From positions 1 to 64,000 of the forward strand of contig OENT01000424.1 in the NCBI GenBank assembly GCA_900239685.1: a stretch of DNA of 64,000 nucleotides, given 5' to 3'. The position numbers and the translations under genes were made by a program. Position 1 is the first letter of the stretch. Every line of letters begins with the position of its first letter. The stretch is from Rotaria macrura (lineage: Eukaryota; Rotifera; Eurotatoria; Philodinida; Philodinidae). The notes beneath the pieces were generated by a model, which saw nothing but the letters and a program-made list of their open reading frames with translations, was not told where the DNA came from and made no database searches. Positions 11,918 through 23,172 of the stretch are shown here, piece after piece.

Positions 11918-13148
11918 ATGCAAACGATTAAACACGGCTTAAGCACTTCAATAACTATCTATCTTGTACTTCGTTTTATTTTCGCATGTATAATATATAA
12001 GTTGCATGATGTATCTATGTTTTACACCTTATCTTCTACACCAATAACTATGAAATAAAACACAAATGTCGATGATAGTCGTATAATCTTATTGTTTTAT
12101 ATAGAGAATAAGTATGACCAAGTACTAAAAAACATGGCTATTTGAAGGGATCTGTTGTCGTATGAAACCTGTCGTTGTTGTGAAGTCATGAAACACATAA
12201 TATGAATATAATTTAATGAGTAGTTACATATAAAAGTAATAAAGATTCGTAACAAGCATATACGATTGATAAGAGACAGATCAGTCAGTGTTAAGTATTG
12301 ACATAAATTTTGCATTTAATTCTATCTACATAACCGGCAAAGTGGTTGATGATCTATTCATAGCCCTGGCGATCTTCAATTGAATATATAAAGATATGAA
12401 TTAATGCGTAATTTCTATTTCTATAACAAAATTTAGTGATATTCCAGTAAGAAACATGGTAATGATATAGTGTTGATAAAGTTCAAGCCGAGTTTTTGAC
12501 AATATCTGAATAAAAAAAATAAGTCTGACGCACGTGTTATTCTATTTCTTCACAATAGTAGTAATTCGCATATATTTGTGTGCATGTTTTATATTATCTG
12601 AAATTGAAAAACATGACAACTATGTATGAGACGAAGAATGCATTTGCCCTATTTGGCATATTGTGAGTTTTCCTTTTTTTTCAAATATATTCTATCAGAA
12701 TAGAATCAAATCACCAGATGCGTACGGAGTCGTGATTGAGCTTATGTATTCGATCAGCCAACGTGAGAATAAAAGCCTTTTACAGAAATGACTTCTATAA
12801 CTGTGAGGGTATGCCACAAAATGAGGGACATTGCTTGGAGAACTGGCTCACATTAAACATTCAATTACTTGTTTTCCGTCACGATTACTTTTATTTCGAA
12901 ATCTTATCAAGTTTTGCATCATTTTAAGTTTGATTCATTGATTGATACAATATTTACAAACTAGATTATTTTAAATGCTCTCACGATTCGCTAGAAGTTT
13001 GTAAGCTCGTCATTTCGATCATGTACTTCATGCGTATCAATATTTAAATTTGGGAGTCTGTTGGTTATGCAGTTGTTTTTATCATGATCGGAAGTCTCTT
13101 TTGTGAAGAACGAGCTGAAACAAGTGGGCAACGAATGGATGTACATCT
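11918..13148. other. Non-coding stretch
   Basis: About 1.2 kb. The EF-hand 3' UTR and poly(A) signal occupy the start; beyond that no coding region, RNA gene or repeat is supported. The left end of the hAT-like element closes it. Confidence 0.5.
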
Positions 13149-13318
13149 TAGAGTACTGCATGGGTTCAACGTTTTGAACTCGCAACCGACCCGATCTGGC
13201 AAAGCTTAACCTGAGCGCGGCCAGAGCCGACAGAGTTAGAAACCGACCAGACCAGATCCGACCCAACAGGACTTGAGCCCGCACCCACCCACGGGTCGGG
13301 TCGGGTTGCAGTATTCTA
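13149..13318. mobile_element. 170-bp hAT-like MITE
   Basis: The left end reads TAGAGTACTGCA and the right end, reverse-complemented, reads TAGAATACTGCA: 12-bp terminal inverted repeats with one mismatch. The flanks GTACATCT (13141-13148) and GTACAGCT (13319-13326) make an 8-bp target duplication with one mismatch. An 8-bp duplication and ends of the YARNG type define the hAT superfamily. The interior is GC-rich with repeated GGGTCGGGT / ACCCGACC blocks, also common in hAT MITEs. It codes for no transposase, so it is non-autonomous and slightly aged. Confidence 0.75.
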
Positions 13319-13731
13319 GTACAGCTACTTCTAGTGTGACGTTGCTAGAAAAGCCTGGTGAGAGTTCAATCTATACGATTGGCACATTTAGAGCGCTCTT
13401 GAACAAAGTAAAATGATATTCATTGAGTTTCGGATACGAATGGTTTAAGAGTTACATGTACAGATATGTATTGAAGGATAATTATGTCGACTTCCGCTCA
13501 ATTTTAAGAAAAATAATAAATGATAAAAGAGTTTTTCTTCCTATCCATGGTAGCTGTTCATCTTACTTCTTTTGTTTTAAAACTATCGCACATTTTTATC
13601 ATCGAAAAGAAACTCCATCAATCGATTTATTACAACAATAAAGTAAGAAATTTGAAAAACAAATAGCAATTTAATATGAAACAAAAAAGCTTTTAATATA
13701 ACCAACACTATGTTATTTTTTTCAAAAGTAA
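13319..13731. other. Non-coding stretch 3' of L1
   Basis: About 400 bp between the MITE and the stop codon of the minus-strand L1 gene; a 72-codon frame at 13423 has no supporting feature. Likely L1 3' UTR and intergenic DNA. Confidence 0.4.
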
Positions 13732-14890
13732 TTAAAATAAAAATAAAAATATTCGATTCGATAAATTGTTATTAAACAGGTAGAGAATAATCATCCATTT
13801 AAAGCCCAATGATGGAATTGTGGATGCACTCTTTGATTTAGATCTATTGCGTGATTGATTATTAGTTTGCGGTGAGGGCAGACTATAGTGTGTGTGGGTA
13901 TTACGACTCTTCTCATTGTTTACTGATCCCAATGCAAATGAATATAGCAGATGATCGACCTAAGTAAATTTTATAGTCTTGACGTTCTTTTTCTAATAGA
14001 GTTAAACTTACTTTTACGACCGTATTATCATCATTACAAACATCTGTATTACATAAATACAAAAACTTAAATGCATCTCGTGAATTATCAAATCCTGAAC
14101 TTGATATTTGTTCAATTATATTGAATCGATATTCAACATCGTAGTCAATTGGAGAATCAAATTTAAAGCAATTCTTTTCTACTGATTTATCTTTTAAGAA
14201 GTGAAATATACATTGATGCTCGTCATCGGAACATTGAACATCAATATTCTCCTTCATACAACTAGAAATTAAAATAGAGGAAAATATTGTTTGACCAACG
14301 TTCACGATATATTAAATTACCTACCTAAGATTCGAGTCATTTTTTGAACTTGGATTGTGCAGTAGTTTACTAATTTCATTGAATATATTCAGTCTTGCTT
14401 CGCTAATCGTCAAATTCGATAAAAGTTTTCGAATTTTATCAAGTGCACAATTGTCATAGGTTTTACATTGAATACGTGTTATCATTTGTATGTTTTTCTT
14501 CTGCAAATTACCGATGATTTTAAATTGAACAACACTTTTTATACCATTAGAAAAACCAAACATGTCATCATAAGGATCAAACATTGTCATGGGACCAGTC
14601 GTATGTGTCATGGTAAACATCATCTTCTTTACATTATAATTTATGGAAACTTCTGCATAACAAGAACCGGTCATGTCACCAATTATTGTAGCGAAATCAG
14701 CTTCATGTTTCGCACAGTCACTATATGTATCGAGTAATTTATCATCGCTAGGAAGTGTATCATCGAGATTTAGTTCAAATTTGCATGACAATAAAGATAG
14801 TGAACTGCCAGCTTTATTCGTTATACATATAAGTGTATTTATTGGCATAAATTTTACAAACAAGAAAATAAAAATCAATAAGTACATCAT
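13732..14890 (-). CDS. L1: cysteine-rich secreted/GPI-type surface protein, unknown family
   Basis: Three exons on the minus strand: 14890-14325, 14261-14012 and 13959-13732, with 63- and 52-nt GT-AG introns, giving 347 aa. The N-terminus is a clear signal peptide (MMYLLIFIFLFVKFMP). Exon 1 has conserved cysteines in SCYAEV and IQCKTYDNCALDK. Exon 2 codes for a six-cysteine module ending YLCNTDVCND, which resembles the CNxDxCN end of Ly6/uPAR three-finger domains but has fewer cysteines. Exon 3 is Ser/Asn-rich and ends in a hydrophobic tail (KWMIILYLFNNN...), as expected for a GPI anchor. The exon structure and lengths match L2 at 22 kb almost exactly (exon 2 is 250 nt in both). I do not recognise the family; surface display or adhesion is inference. 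Confidence 0.75.
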
Positions 14891-15864
14891 ATAACAATGA
14901 AGGTGAAAAATGTTACAAATGAGAATAATGAATGTTTAGGCGCCTTCTTTTCTCTTTAGTTTTCGATTATCATGCATAGAATAATCGAAAACATTCTTGT
15001 TTGATTCAATATTCATTTTGTAATTTCATCTAGTTGTGCAAGGAATTAAAAATGATTTTTCTTTTCTTTTTTGACCAACATAAAATAGTAAGGAAAGATT
15101 TAGTTTGACAACATTATCAATTGTTCGAATATTGTCGAGAACATAAATCTAAATAATTCAAAGCATATAATTCTGTTTTGAATAGTTGATATTCCTGCTG
15201 TTGAATAAGGGAACTTTTTCAGATGTTTTCTACAGATTTCTAGTTCTGCTATCGGTACACTAAATCAAAGATGATTTTAGTAGAAATGTAAGTTCTACTT
15301 TAAGACGTTTGACGTCTTCTCACCATGATCATTGAAAGTCCGATGCACACTAAGAAAAATCGAGCGTTTTTTTCGTTAAATTTGTGTACGGTGAACATTG
15401 AGGTATGTCAGTTGACAAAGATCGAAATAAGAAAATCGATCTCTTGTATTTTTTTATCAGTTCGTGGAAGATACAGTTTGCAATTTCTTTTAGATTATAC
15501 AATATGAAGATTCTTTTCTTGTGAGCTCATGAAGCTTTTTCTATTACTTTTAAGAAAATCAATAGACTTTGATCAAACGAAGGATTATGAACAATAAAAG
15601 ATAGAAACGACAAGACATTACAACAACCATGGCTGTGCACTGTCGTTCAAAACTTATCAGAAGATTTCTATCGCTCATGAGACCAAACACAAACGATGAT
15701 AGTTCAATGTTAAAAGCTGGTTCATATAGAGATTTTTACGTAACAATTATTTTTGATGAATGATTAGTTTGAAATAGAAGCACAGGTAATTTACATATTT
15801 TATTATTATTATAGATTAATTCGATTGTTAAATTCAATTTCTATTTTTATCAACTGTTTCTTCT
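14891..15864. other. Spacer between L1 and T1
   Basis: About 970 bp, AT-rich. It must hold the L1 promoter. A 60-codon plus-strand frame at 15325 shows no domain or homology within the window. Confidence 0.4.
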
Positions 15865-16143
15865 TTAAACGGGTTCTGGTGCAAGTTTGAGTGCTGCTTC
15901 TTTAGCTAATTTTGGATCAATAATATAATCTAGATGAGCTCTATGACGCTGCCGTGTGCGACTCGTGCATAATATGTATAGGGCTAAAAGGCATACAACT
16001 GTAACAAGAACAGCAATTATTATAAAAGCAATAATCAAACGATGACGTATTTCACTCAATGGAGGTATTTTATCGAAACGGTTTTCAATTTGAGTAAAAT
16101 TCATCGATGACCGATTACTCAAAGGAATTGTCGTAGTTCCCAA
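15865..16143 (-). pseudogene. T1: 3' part of a T-family single-pass membrane protein
   Basis: This minus-strand frame encodes MNFTQIENRF, then a transmembrane segment (LIIAFIIIAVLVTVVCLLALYI), a Cys, and a basic tail ending DPKLAKEAALKLAPEPV. It matches T2 at 28.4 kb: the last 17 residues differ at one position (K/R), the membrane segment is similar, and PLS..MNF..IE is shared just before it. No equivalent of the T2 signal-peptide exon was found upstream. The stretch 16150-16260 is open in another frame with weak resemblance to the T2 ectodomain (for example NLV), as if one base had been lost or gained. It is therefore either a decayed copy or a gene whose 5' exons I cannot see. Confidence 0.5.
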
Positions 16144-16263
16144 GTTATGAACAATGACCTATGGCGTTCATATGAATGCAACGAGTGATTTGTATTTGTT
16201 TAAATGGCATGCGATAAATGATCAAATGAATTTTCACTAAGTTTAATCTAAAATGAAGAGATA

Positions 16264-19200
16264 TTTATTCTATGAATAAGCTAATCATCAAGATTTGTTC
16301 ATCTTCGATCATTCCATTGAATAGAAAAAAAAACATTTGTCCCTAAGTATTATAAGTTCATAAATGCTAAATTAGGATTATTACCATGTACTTTTCAGCA
16401 ACATGCCTAAGTACTTACAGAATATTGAATTACAAATCTGAAGAAAACGGAAAAGTATTACATAGTTGTAAGTCACTAAACGATTCTATGCTTAGTTAAC
16501 AGTCGAAAACCAGCTGTACAAAACAAATACTTATTACTCTATTAGAGATGATGAATGCCTTATAGCTAGCTACACATAGCAGTCCATGATAATCACTTCT
16601 TCCCCTCGAAACATTTTCTGTAAATAGTATATAGTCCAAGTCAAATAAGTACATAAATTTCAATCTCTAAGAGAGATAATGTTTCAGATAATTGTTGAGT
16701 GAGTCTAGTGGAATATTCATTTTTCATGATAATCCATTTAGAATAAACAAAAGAACATACTTTTTTTTTATTAAATTTGACCTGAATCATATATTTTGCG
16801 AACCAGTTTCTTAATATGACGTTCTACGACTATTTTCTATTTAAACTGTTGTAAAAATTGGTTGCTTCATGCGCAAGTCCTTACTTTTTATGATAACTAT
16901 AACCGATTCACATCATGTTCTTTTACTTCGTATTTTTTTCTTCTTCTTCCTTATATTTCAGCATGTTTTCGCTGGCATTTTTTCGATTATGTAAAACAGT
17001 ATTGACACAGTCGATTATATTTCATCGATTCAAGCTATGCTCTTTCTTTCTATCTGAAAAAATACTCATCATGATTTTCTTTTGACTTTACTCTGACTTT
17101 TGCATAAGAACTTGTTACGCCAATAGACTAGAGGAAGATGAATCTATGTATATTTGCAATAGTAATTAATTGAAAAAGCCGTTGTTCGATTCACGCTGAA
17201 CCAATGTCGAGAGAGATAATAATGAGCTCTTACAACCTATGAATCAAAGCAACATATGAATATTTTGAGTGAAAAACGTCCAATAATCCGGATGAGTATT
17301 AATCGATGAAAAGAGTCATCTGGTTTTTTTACTCATAATGTAAAATCTTTAATTTTTCCTTTGATGAAAACCTCATGACAAACATAATAATATTATCACT
17401 ACAGTAAATATAATACCTGAAGTCCTTGGGTAAATAAGAAGATGCTGTCGAATAGAAAATTATTATTCATCATTTACATCGAATTCGGATATGAAGTATT
17501 AATTAATTAACTACTATCTCATTGTGTACAGGCTACACAATTATGACTTAGTCTAGCCAGGAATACACTTCAGAGGGTACTGAATCTGGGTCATTCTTTT
17601 ATAAATTGCAACAACACTGATATTTCATGTATCGTTCGACCATAATGGGGTCGACACATAAATCCTATCTACAGTACATGTTTATATACTTAAGTCATGA
17701 TTGTATCTTTGTGAAGTTACTTCAGCGGAAAACCGAATACTAAATAAGAAAAGTAGAACAACAAAAATTTTTGTTTTTCTACCGATGGTGTATCTGAACT
17801 TAGTATAACAAGATCTACGAACGCAATAAACACACACACACACACATATATATATATACTTCATGACTAGTTTAATTCATTTTCTATTCATTATCTTGAA
17901 CTCAACAGTTTGAGTGTCATGCAATTTACAATATTTGGATCATAATTCTAAAGTGAGCATACTCAAAAAACATTTCGATTACGATAGGAAAAAATATTCG
18001 CAGAATACTTACTATGAATTATTGTTTAATTCATATGTTTATAGTTTACTTCTACAAGTGACATAAACTGAAAAAAGACAAATATACAAGAGAATAAAAA
18101 ATATAGCCGGGTTATTCGAAAGTACTTATCAATTAACTAGCGTTTCAATAACAATGCTATTGAAGACTGTAGAATAACTGAAGCTTCATACATAGCAGAT
18201 TTGTCGTTAACGTAAGTCTTTCACACTTGTTCATCTTCATACATGCGAATAATACGAAAATAAACATGAGAAAACTAAACTAGAGAGAGTATATATTTAT
18301 TACAGCATAGACATGAACGATTGAATTGCTAACTAAATATCAAATATTAAGGGGTTGCAAATATTTCTAAAAAGAATAATGATGAGACTGGTCTAAAAGT
18401 AATGCATTATCAGGTTGTGGTCGCTTTCTTGAAATAATCATTAAAGAAATAAGAACTTTGAATATTTTAAAGCATTTAATCAGCTTATAAATAGGGCGAA
18501 AAAAGACTCATGATAATGCACCTTTTCAATTCTAGTGTCTTACTCATCGAATTTATATTTGTATTTGCTTATCTGATAAGAAAAGGTAAGCCTGAATAAT
18601 ATGTTCTGCAAATCTTCTATGGCTCATTGCAAAAAAGAAAAGACGATGCCAGTAAATTACTGCAGTAGTCAAAAAAAATCGGGTTCTAATTACGAATAGC
18701 ATGGAATAGTAACAACATATTCAGCTGTCTAATGTAAGCAGGAGTAGCAACAAACTGACTAAGATTAAATCAGTACAAGTAAAACATTCGGGAATATATT
18801 TTAAAAACTTAGATATGTAACCACCGTTCGAGTTTTTCATCAGTCTTCTAAGCAGATGAAACACTGATGAAATTTTCTTTTTTTTTAGTTATTTTGAGAT
18901 TTTATAATCAGTATAATTACGAGCAATTATTTACGATGCAGAGAAAACCTAAAAATGCGCCGCATTTTGAAGTTATCTATTGAAATAAATAAATAATAGA
19001 TCCTTCGTCTGATCGAAATATTCAAAATTTAAACATCTGTTTACATTCAACAGAATGGCAAATATCTTGATCATTTAAAACTAATCATTCACAAGAAAGC
19101 AAGTTGTTAAAATTTTCAACAGTCGCACACATATGGAAAATATGAAATCAACTTCTACTTTGTCAATCCTAACTTGTAATCAGCTTAGAATGCACAATGA

Positions 19201-22023
19201 ACATCGAGAAAAACGGTTTGCCAAAACCTAAAACGAATAGAGGATAAATATTGCCATCATCTCATACGGATTAAGAAAAATACCTAATCGTTCATCGTTA
19301 AAAAAAACATCTTCAGTTTTTTCTTATCTGTGAGAAAATCATGCTGATCTACCAATGAAATTTCTCATGTCAGCGTTAGTCTGATTAGTTTAACACATTG
19401 AATCCATCATTATCGCTCTGTTTTGTTTTAGAAAAATTGGGTAAGTATAGAAAGATATGAAAAGTGTTTCTGTGAAAAAATCTAGTTTCCTGAAACAATC
19501 ATCCACTACTAATGCATGCTGTGGCATGCAGAAGCAGATATTCTTGTATGATTTCTCAATCAAATGGGTAGAAATATAGGAGTCCTGACAAATTGTACGA
19601 GATGCTTCCGTAGGGGTTTATGGGTGCATTTGATGACTTCTGAATCATATCAATTTAAAAAAAGCACTTTTTGAGGAAGTTAACATCCAAATGTTGCAGT
19701 TAACATGCGTAACGTTATATATTAGTATAATCAACGTTTCCATAAATACCAGTAAACATGTAATCAATTGACAATCGAAATCTAGATGAATCAACTGCTC
19801 TCATATCAATATTTACAGTGGACATGCACGTTTCATATGTAAACGAATGGTTGAAGAAAATTTAATTTCAACTATTGTATAGAAGAATATTAATAACGTC
19901 TGTTGACACACATACATTGATGTTGACCTGAAAATTTAATACATTTAAAACGTTATCTATTAAAATGTCATCCGAAGGAAAACGATCTAATCTTTAGAAA
20001 AGCAATTTGTTTTCCACTATGTTTCCTACTATATAGTTAAACGAAGTAATATTCATTCTGTAGATATGACTGCATCATATATATATATATATGTATGTTC
20101 ATAGGAAATAGTTTAATGTCATGTATTCGGTTGGATGAAATTGAATAAATAGGGATTTATTTTCGATCAAATAAAAAAACAGATATCAATCAATAATCTA
20201 CACACAAATATTGTTCTAGCTTAGAGAAGTCCATTGAAATATTGAGAAGATAATCTGTAATTACATGACATCATCCATCAGAGAACCTAAACTACTTCAT
20301 ACACAGTAACGAGAAAATACGAAGCGATGAGATTTTTATTTTTCAATTTAAAGAAGTCTTGCTAAGAACCTATTCATGGATTCACTAGGATTTTTTATGA
20401 ATTAGCAACGAACCTGTAATCGATTTATGGTTAAGATAGATCATTACGTATATTTTGACTTGAAAAATAAAAGACACACCAAATCTCTATTGCTCCTCCA
20501 CATCATGTGTGGATAGGTTCCTTTTCTTAAGAGAATCTTCAAAAGAATTTTGAATAAAATATAGATAAACGACTGCCAAGAAACGATTCGATCAGAGATC
20601 GCAAGCTCGAAGCAGAATGAGTAAGTGCTCATGACCGCTCAGAATTTTCTTCTTACTGCTCTACTAAAACTTATACTACATAAACTTCTGAAATATTTTT
20701 GAAAATAACGGCAGCAATGAAATGTTTCAAATCTGCATTCATCTGTTACTATCATATACATTATTTTCGATTGATTTTATAGAACATGACATGAATTTTT
20801 TCCTTTAAATTTCTGACAATGTCTAAAACTCATTCAATTCACTTGATTCCATACCTCTTGAAATTATTTCGAATTGCACTTAGTATTGTGCAATGATAAA
20901 GTACCATGTAAAAGGTAGTTGATATACTCAGCAACTACAACATTAAGCAAAGATGAAGAATATTACGTTTTTTTGAAAATCACAATGTTTCTGAAAGATA
21001 GAAAAATATAGTGAGTCTATAAGGATAACGTTTTATCATCTAGCGTTTTCCTCGTGGTCGTCATAGAGGCGACGCGAGGAACATGCAATTGATCGTTGAT
21101 GAAAATTTCAAAGTGAAAAAGAGAGCAGAGTACTTTTTCAGAGTTCATTGAAAAAAATAAAAATAATGTTCTAATTCATATTCCAAGCATATTAAATAAT
21201 ACTTCATTGATGGATACATACTCTTTATAGGATCCACAAGAAAAAAGTCCAAATCGATTCACTTCAAACTTTGGAATAAAGTCAATATCAATTTCTCAAT
21301 CGTTATCAACTCATGCAATTGTGCATTGTAATATAGCATTCTTATATCTAGATACTATGAATGAAACAGTTGTATAAACATTAGCTGCTGAGATTTGGAT
21401 AGCCATTTTGTTATACTACACGCAACCAAATGAAATACGAAAATAGAGAAGATAAATCTAATCAACCGATGATTGATAATGCCTAACATATAACAAGAAT
21501 AGACTATGAATGTTCATTTAGCATATTTTATATTTTGATATAAAAAAAAAGTTTAAGAAATATATTTGACGACCGTATATTATTTTTCATAGAAAGAGAT
21601 TCCTTCGACGAATTTCAATAGATAATACTGAAATTTGAGAATAGCTATCATTTAAATAATTCATTCATACAATACTATTCTCATAGATTTAGTGAAAATA
21701 ATAGCATTAGCAAGACATATATTAGACTCGAACTAATGCTTGAAACATTAATTCACAAAATTTTAAAAATCTTTATAAATGATTTGTGCTTTTCTTGCAA
21801 GTTACATCTCATCATTGGTAATCGTGAATATGTCCGAATCGATGGCTCAATTTGAACGACTTCTACATTCAAATTATGGATCAAATTTGAACCCTTTCTC
21901 TTATAATATATAGCTGTCGAACTTTGTTTGTTATTGACAAAAAAAATTTTTGCTTTAGCGTAAATCAATTGTAATATGAAATTAGAAAACAGCGCTATTT
22001 CATTTGTTCCCCTATCTGTTACT
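16264..22023. other. Gene-poor stretch
   Basis: About 5.8 kb without a supported gene. It contains a CA/TA microsatellite at about 17830-17858, a small TGCATGC/GCATGCA hairpin at 19513-19530, and a GC-rich hairpin at 21048-21081. Isolated frames of about 60 codons occur but look like chance. Decayed elements may be hidden here. Confidence 0.45.
21048..21081. other. GC-rich hairpin in a gene desert
   Basis: TTCCTCG and CGAGGAA are perfectly complementary, and inside them GTCGTC pairs with GGCGAC (one G-T) around the loop ATAGA, with a small internal bulge. The result is a 13-bp two-part stem in 34 nt, standing out in AT-rich sequence. No RNA family is recognised. Confidence 0.45.
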
Positions 22024-23172
22024 ATGATTTTTTTTCTACTTATTTTTGTATTTGTAAAATACATGCCAGGAAAAGCACTTCGTTGCATTTCATCCAACGT
22101 TGATATTGTAGAATCGACGACAAAATGCGAATTCGAACTCGATTTTAATGATACGATTCCTGCCGACTACGATATACTAATAAAAAATAGAAACTGTGTA
22201 ATATATGAAACGAGTTCCACTGCAACTTCTGATTCTGACAATAGTTCTTGCTATGCAGAAGTTTATATCGATTTTAAACATAAGATTATGTTAGTTCAAT
22301 TGCATCATATCAGTGATGAAAAACTCATGTCGTCTTCCTACAAGAAGATCCTTTTTCATGAGACCAACTATAAAAGCTCTATACAATATGGAATCTATAT
22401 TAACATGACAATGCAACTCATTCAAATGATGATAACTATTCAATGTAAAACATCTTATAACTGTGCCCTTGAAAAACTTCGACAAATTCTACCGAATCTG
22501 ATCGTTAGCGAAATCAGATCGAAAATAGTTCAAGACGCTATCAAATTTCTCTACGAATCTGATTCAGAACGACTATCTAGACTGACGTAAGACGAAGTTT
22601 CGAATTTTAACATCGAATTTAAATGCAACTTGATGAATTTTACTTTTAGTTGTATTGATGATGATACTTATGTTCAATGTCGGAGCAATAAAAATCGTTG
22701 TGCATTTTACCATGATACAGGTGTTTCATTACAGAAAGGTTGTCTTGGTAAACAATTTCAATTAAAGTATGACGTAGTGTATCAATTTAATATGATACAA
22801 GATAATGCTAGCAATGACGACGTTTACTTACATAATTCCTCATACTTTTTCTATGAATGCAACACAGTTTTATGCAATCATTATCGTGTTGCTGGAATGG
22901 TAAGTTTCGTTTTGATAAAAAATAAATCGTAGTCAATCAATTTCTAATAGATGGATTATTTATTCTATTCATTTGTATTGGGATCATTAGACAATTTCAA
23001 AGCTAACTATACGATTACTTTTAATAAAGCTCAACGAAGAAAAACTGTTCAAACATCAACTAAAATCCTAAACTCAAGTAGCATGTCGATTTTTTCATCA
23101 TGTTACTCTCGATTGATTACAGTATTTATATGTATTAAAATTTTTTCGAATGAAAAATTACGATTTGCATAG
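22024..23172 (+). CDS. L2: cysteine-rich secreted/GPI-type surface protein, paralogue of L1
   Basis: Exons 22024-22586, 22650-22899 and 22951-23172 with GT-AG introns of 63 and 51 nt, giving 344 aa. The ATG at 22024 is preferred over 21976 because it aligns with the L1 start and leaves a clean signal peptide (MIFFLLIFVFVKYMPGKALRC). Shared with L1 are the cysteine spacing, SCYAEV, IQCKT.YNCALEKLRQIL and SEIRSKI, the six-cysteine exon-2 module and the YSF.LGS start of exon 3. The C-terminal segment is hydrophobic (SRLITVFICIKIF) but ends with charged residues, so a GPI signal is less clean than in L1. Several NxS/T sites fit a glycosylated surface protein. Orientation is opposite to L1. Function unknown. 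Confidence 0.75.

Noticed and set aside
12991-13284. 97-codon minus-strand frame
   Set aside because: Its Arg/Leu-rich part is the hAT-like MITE interior; no protein homology.
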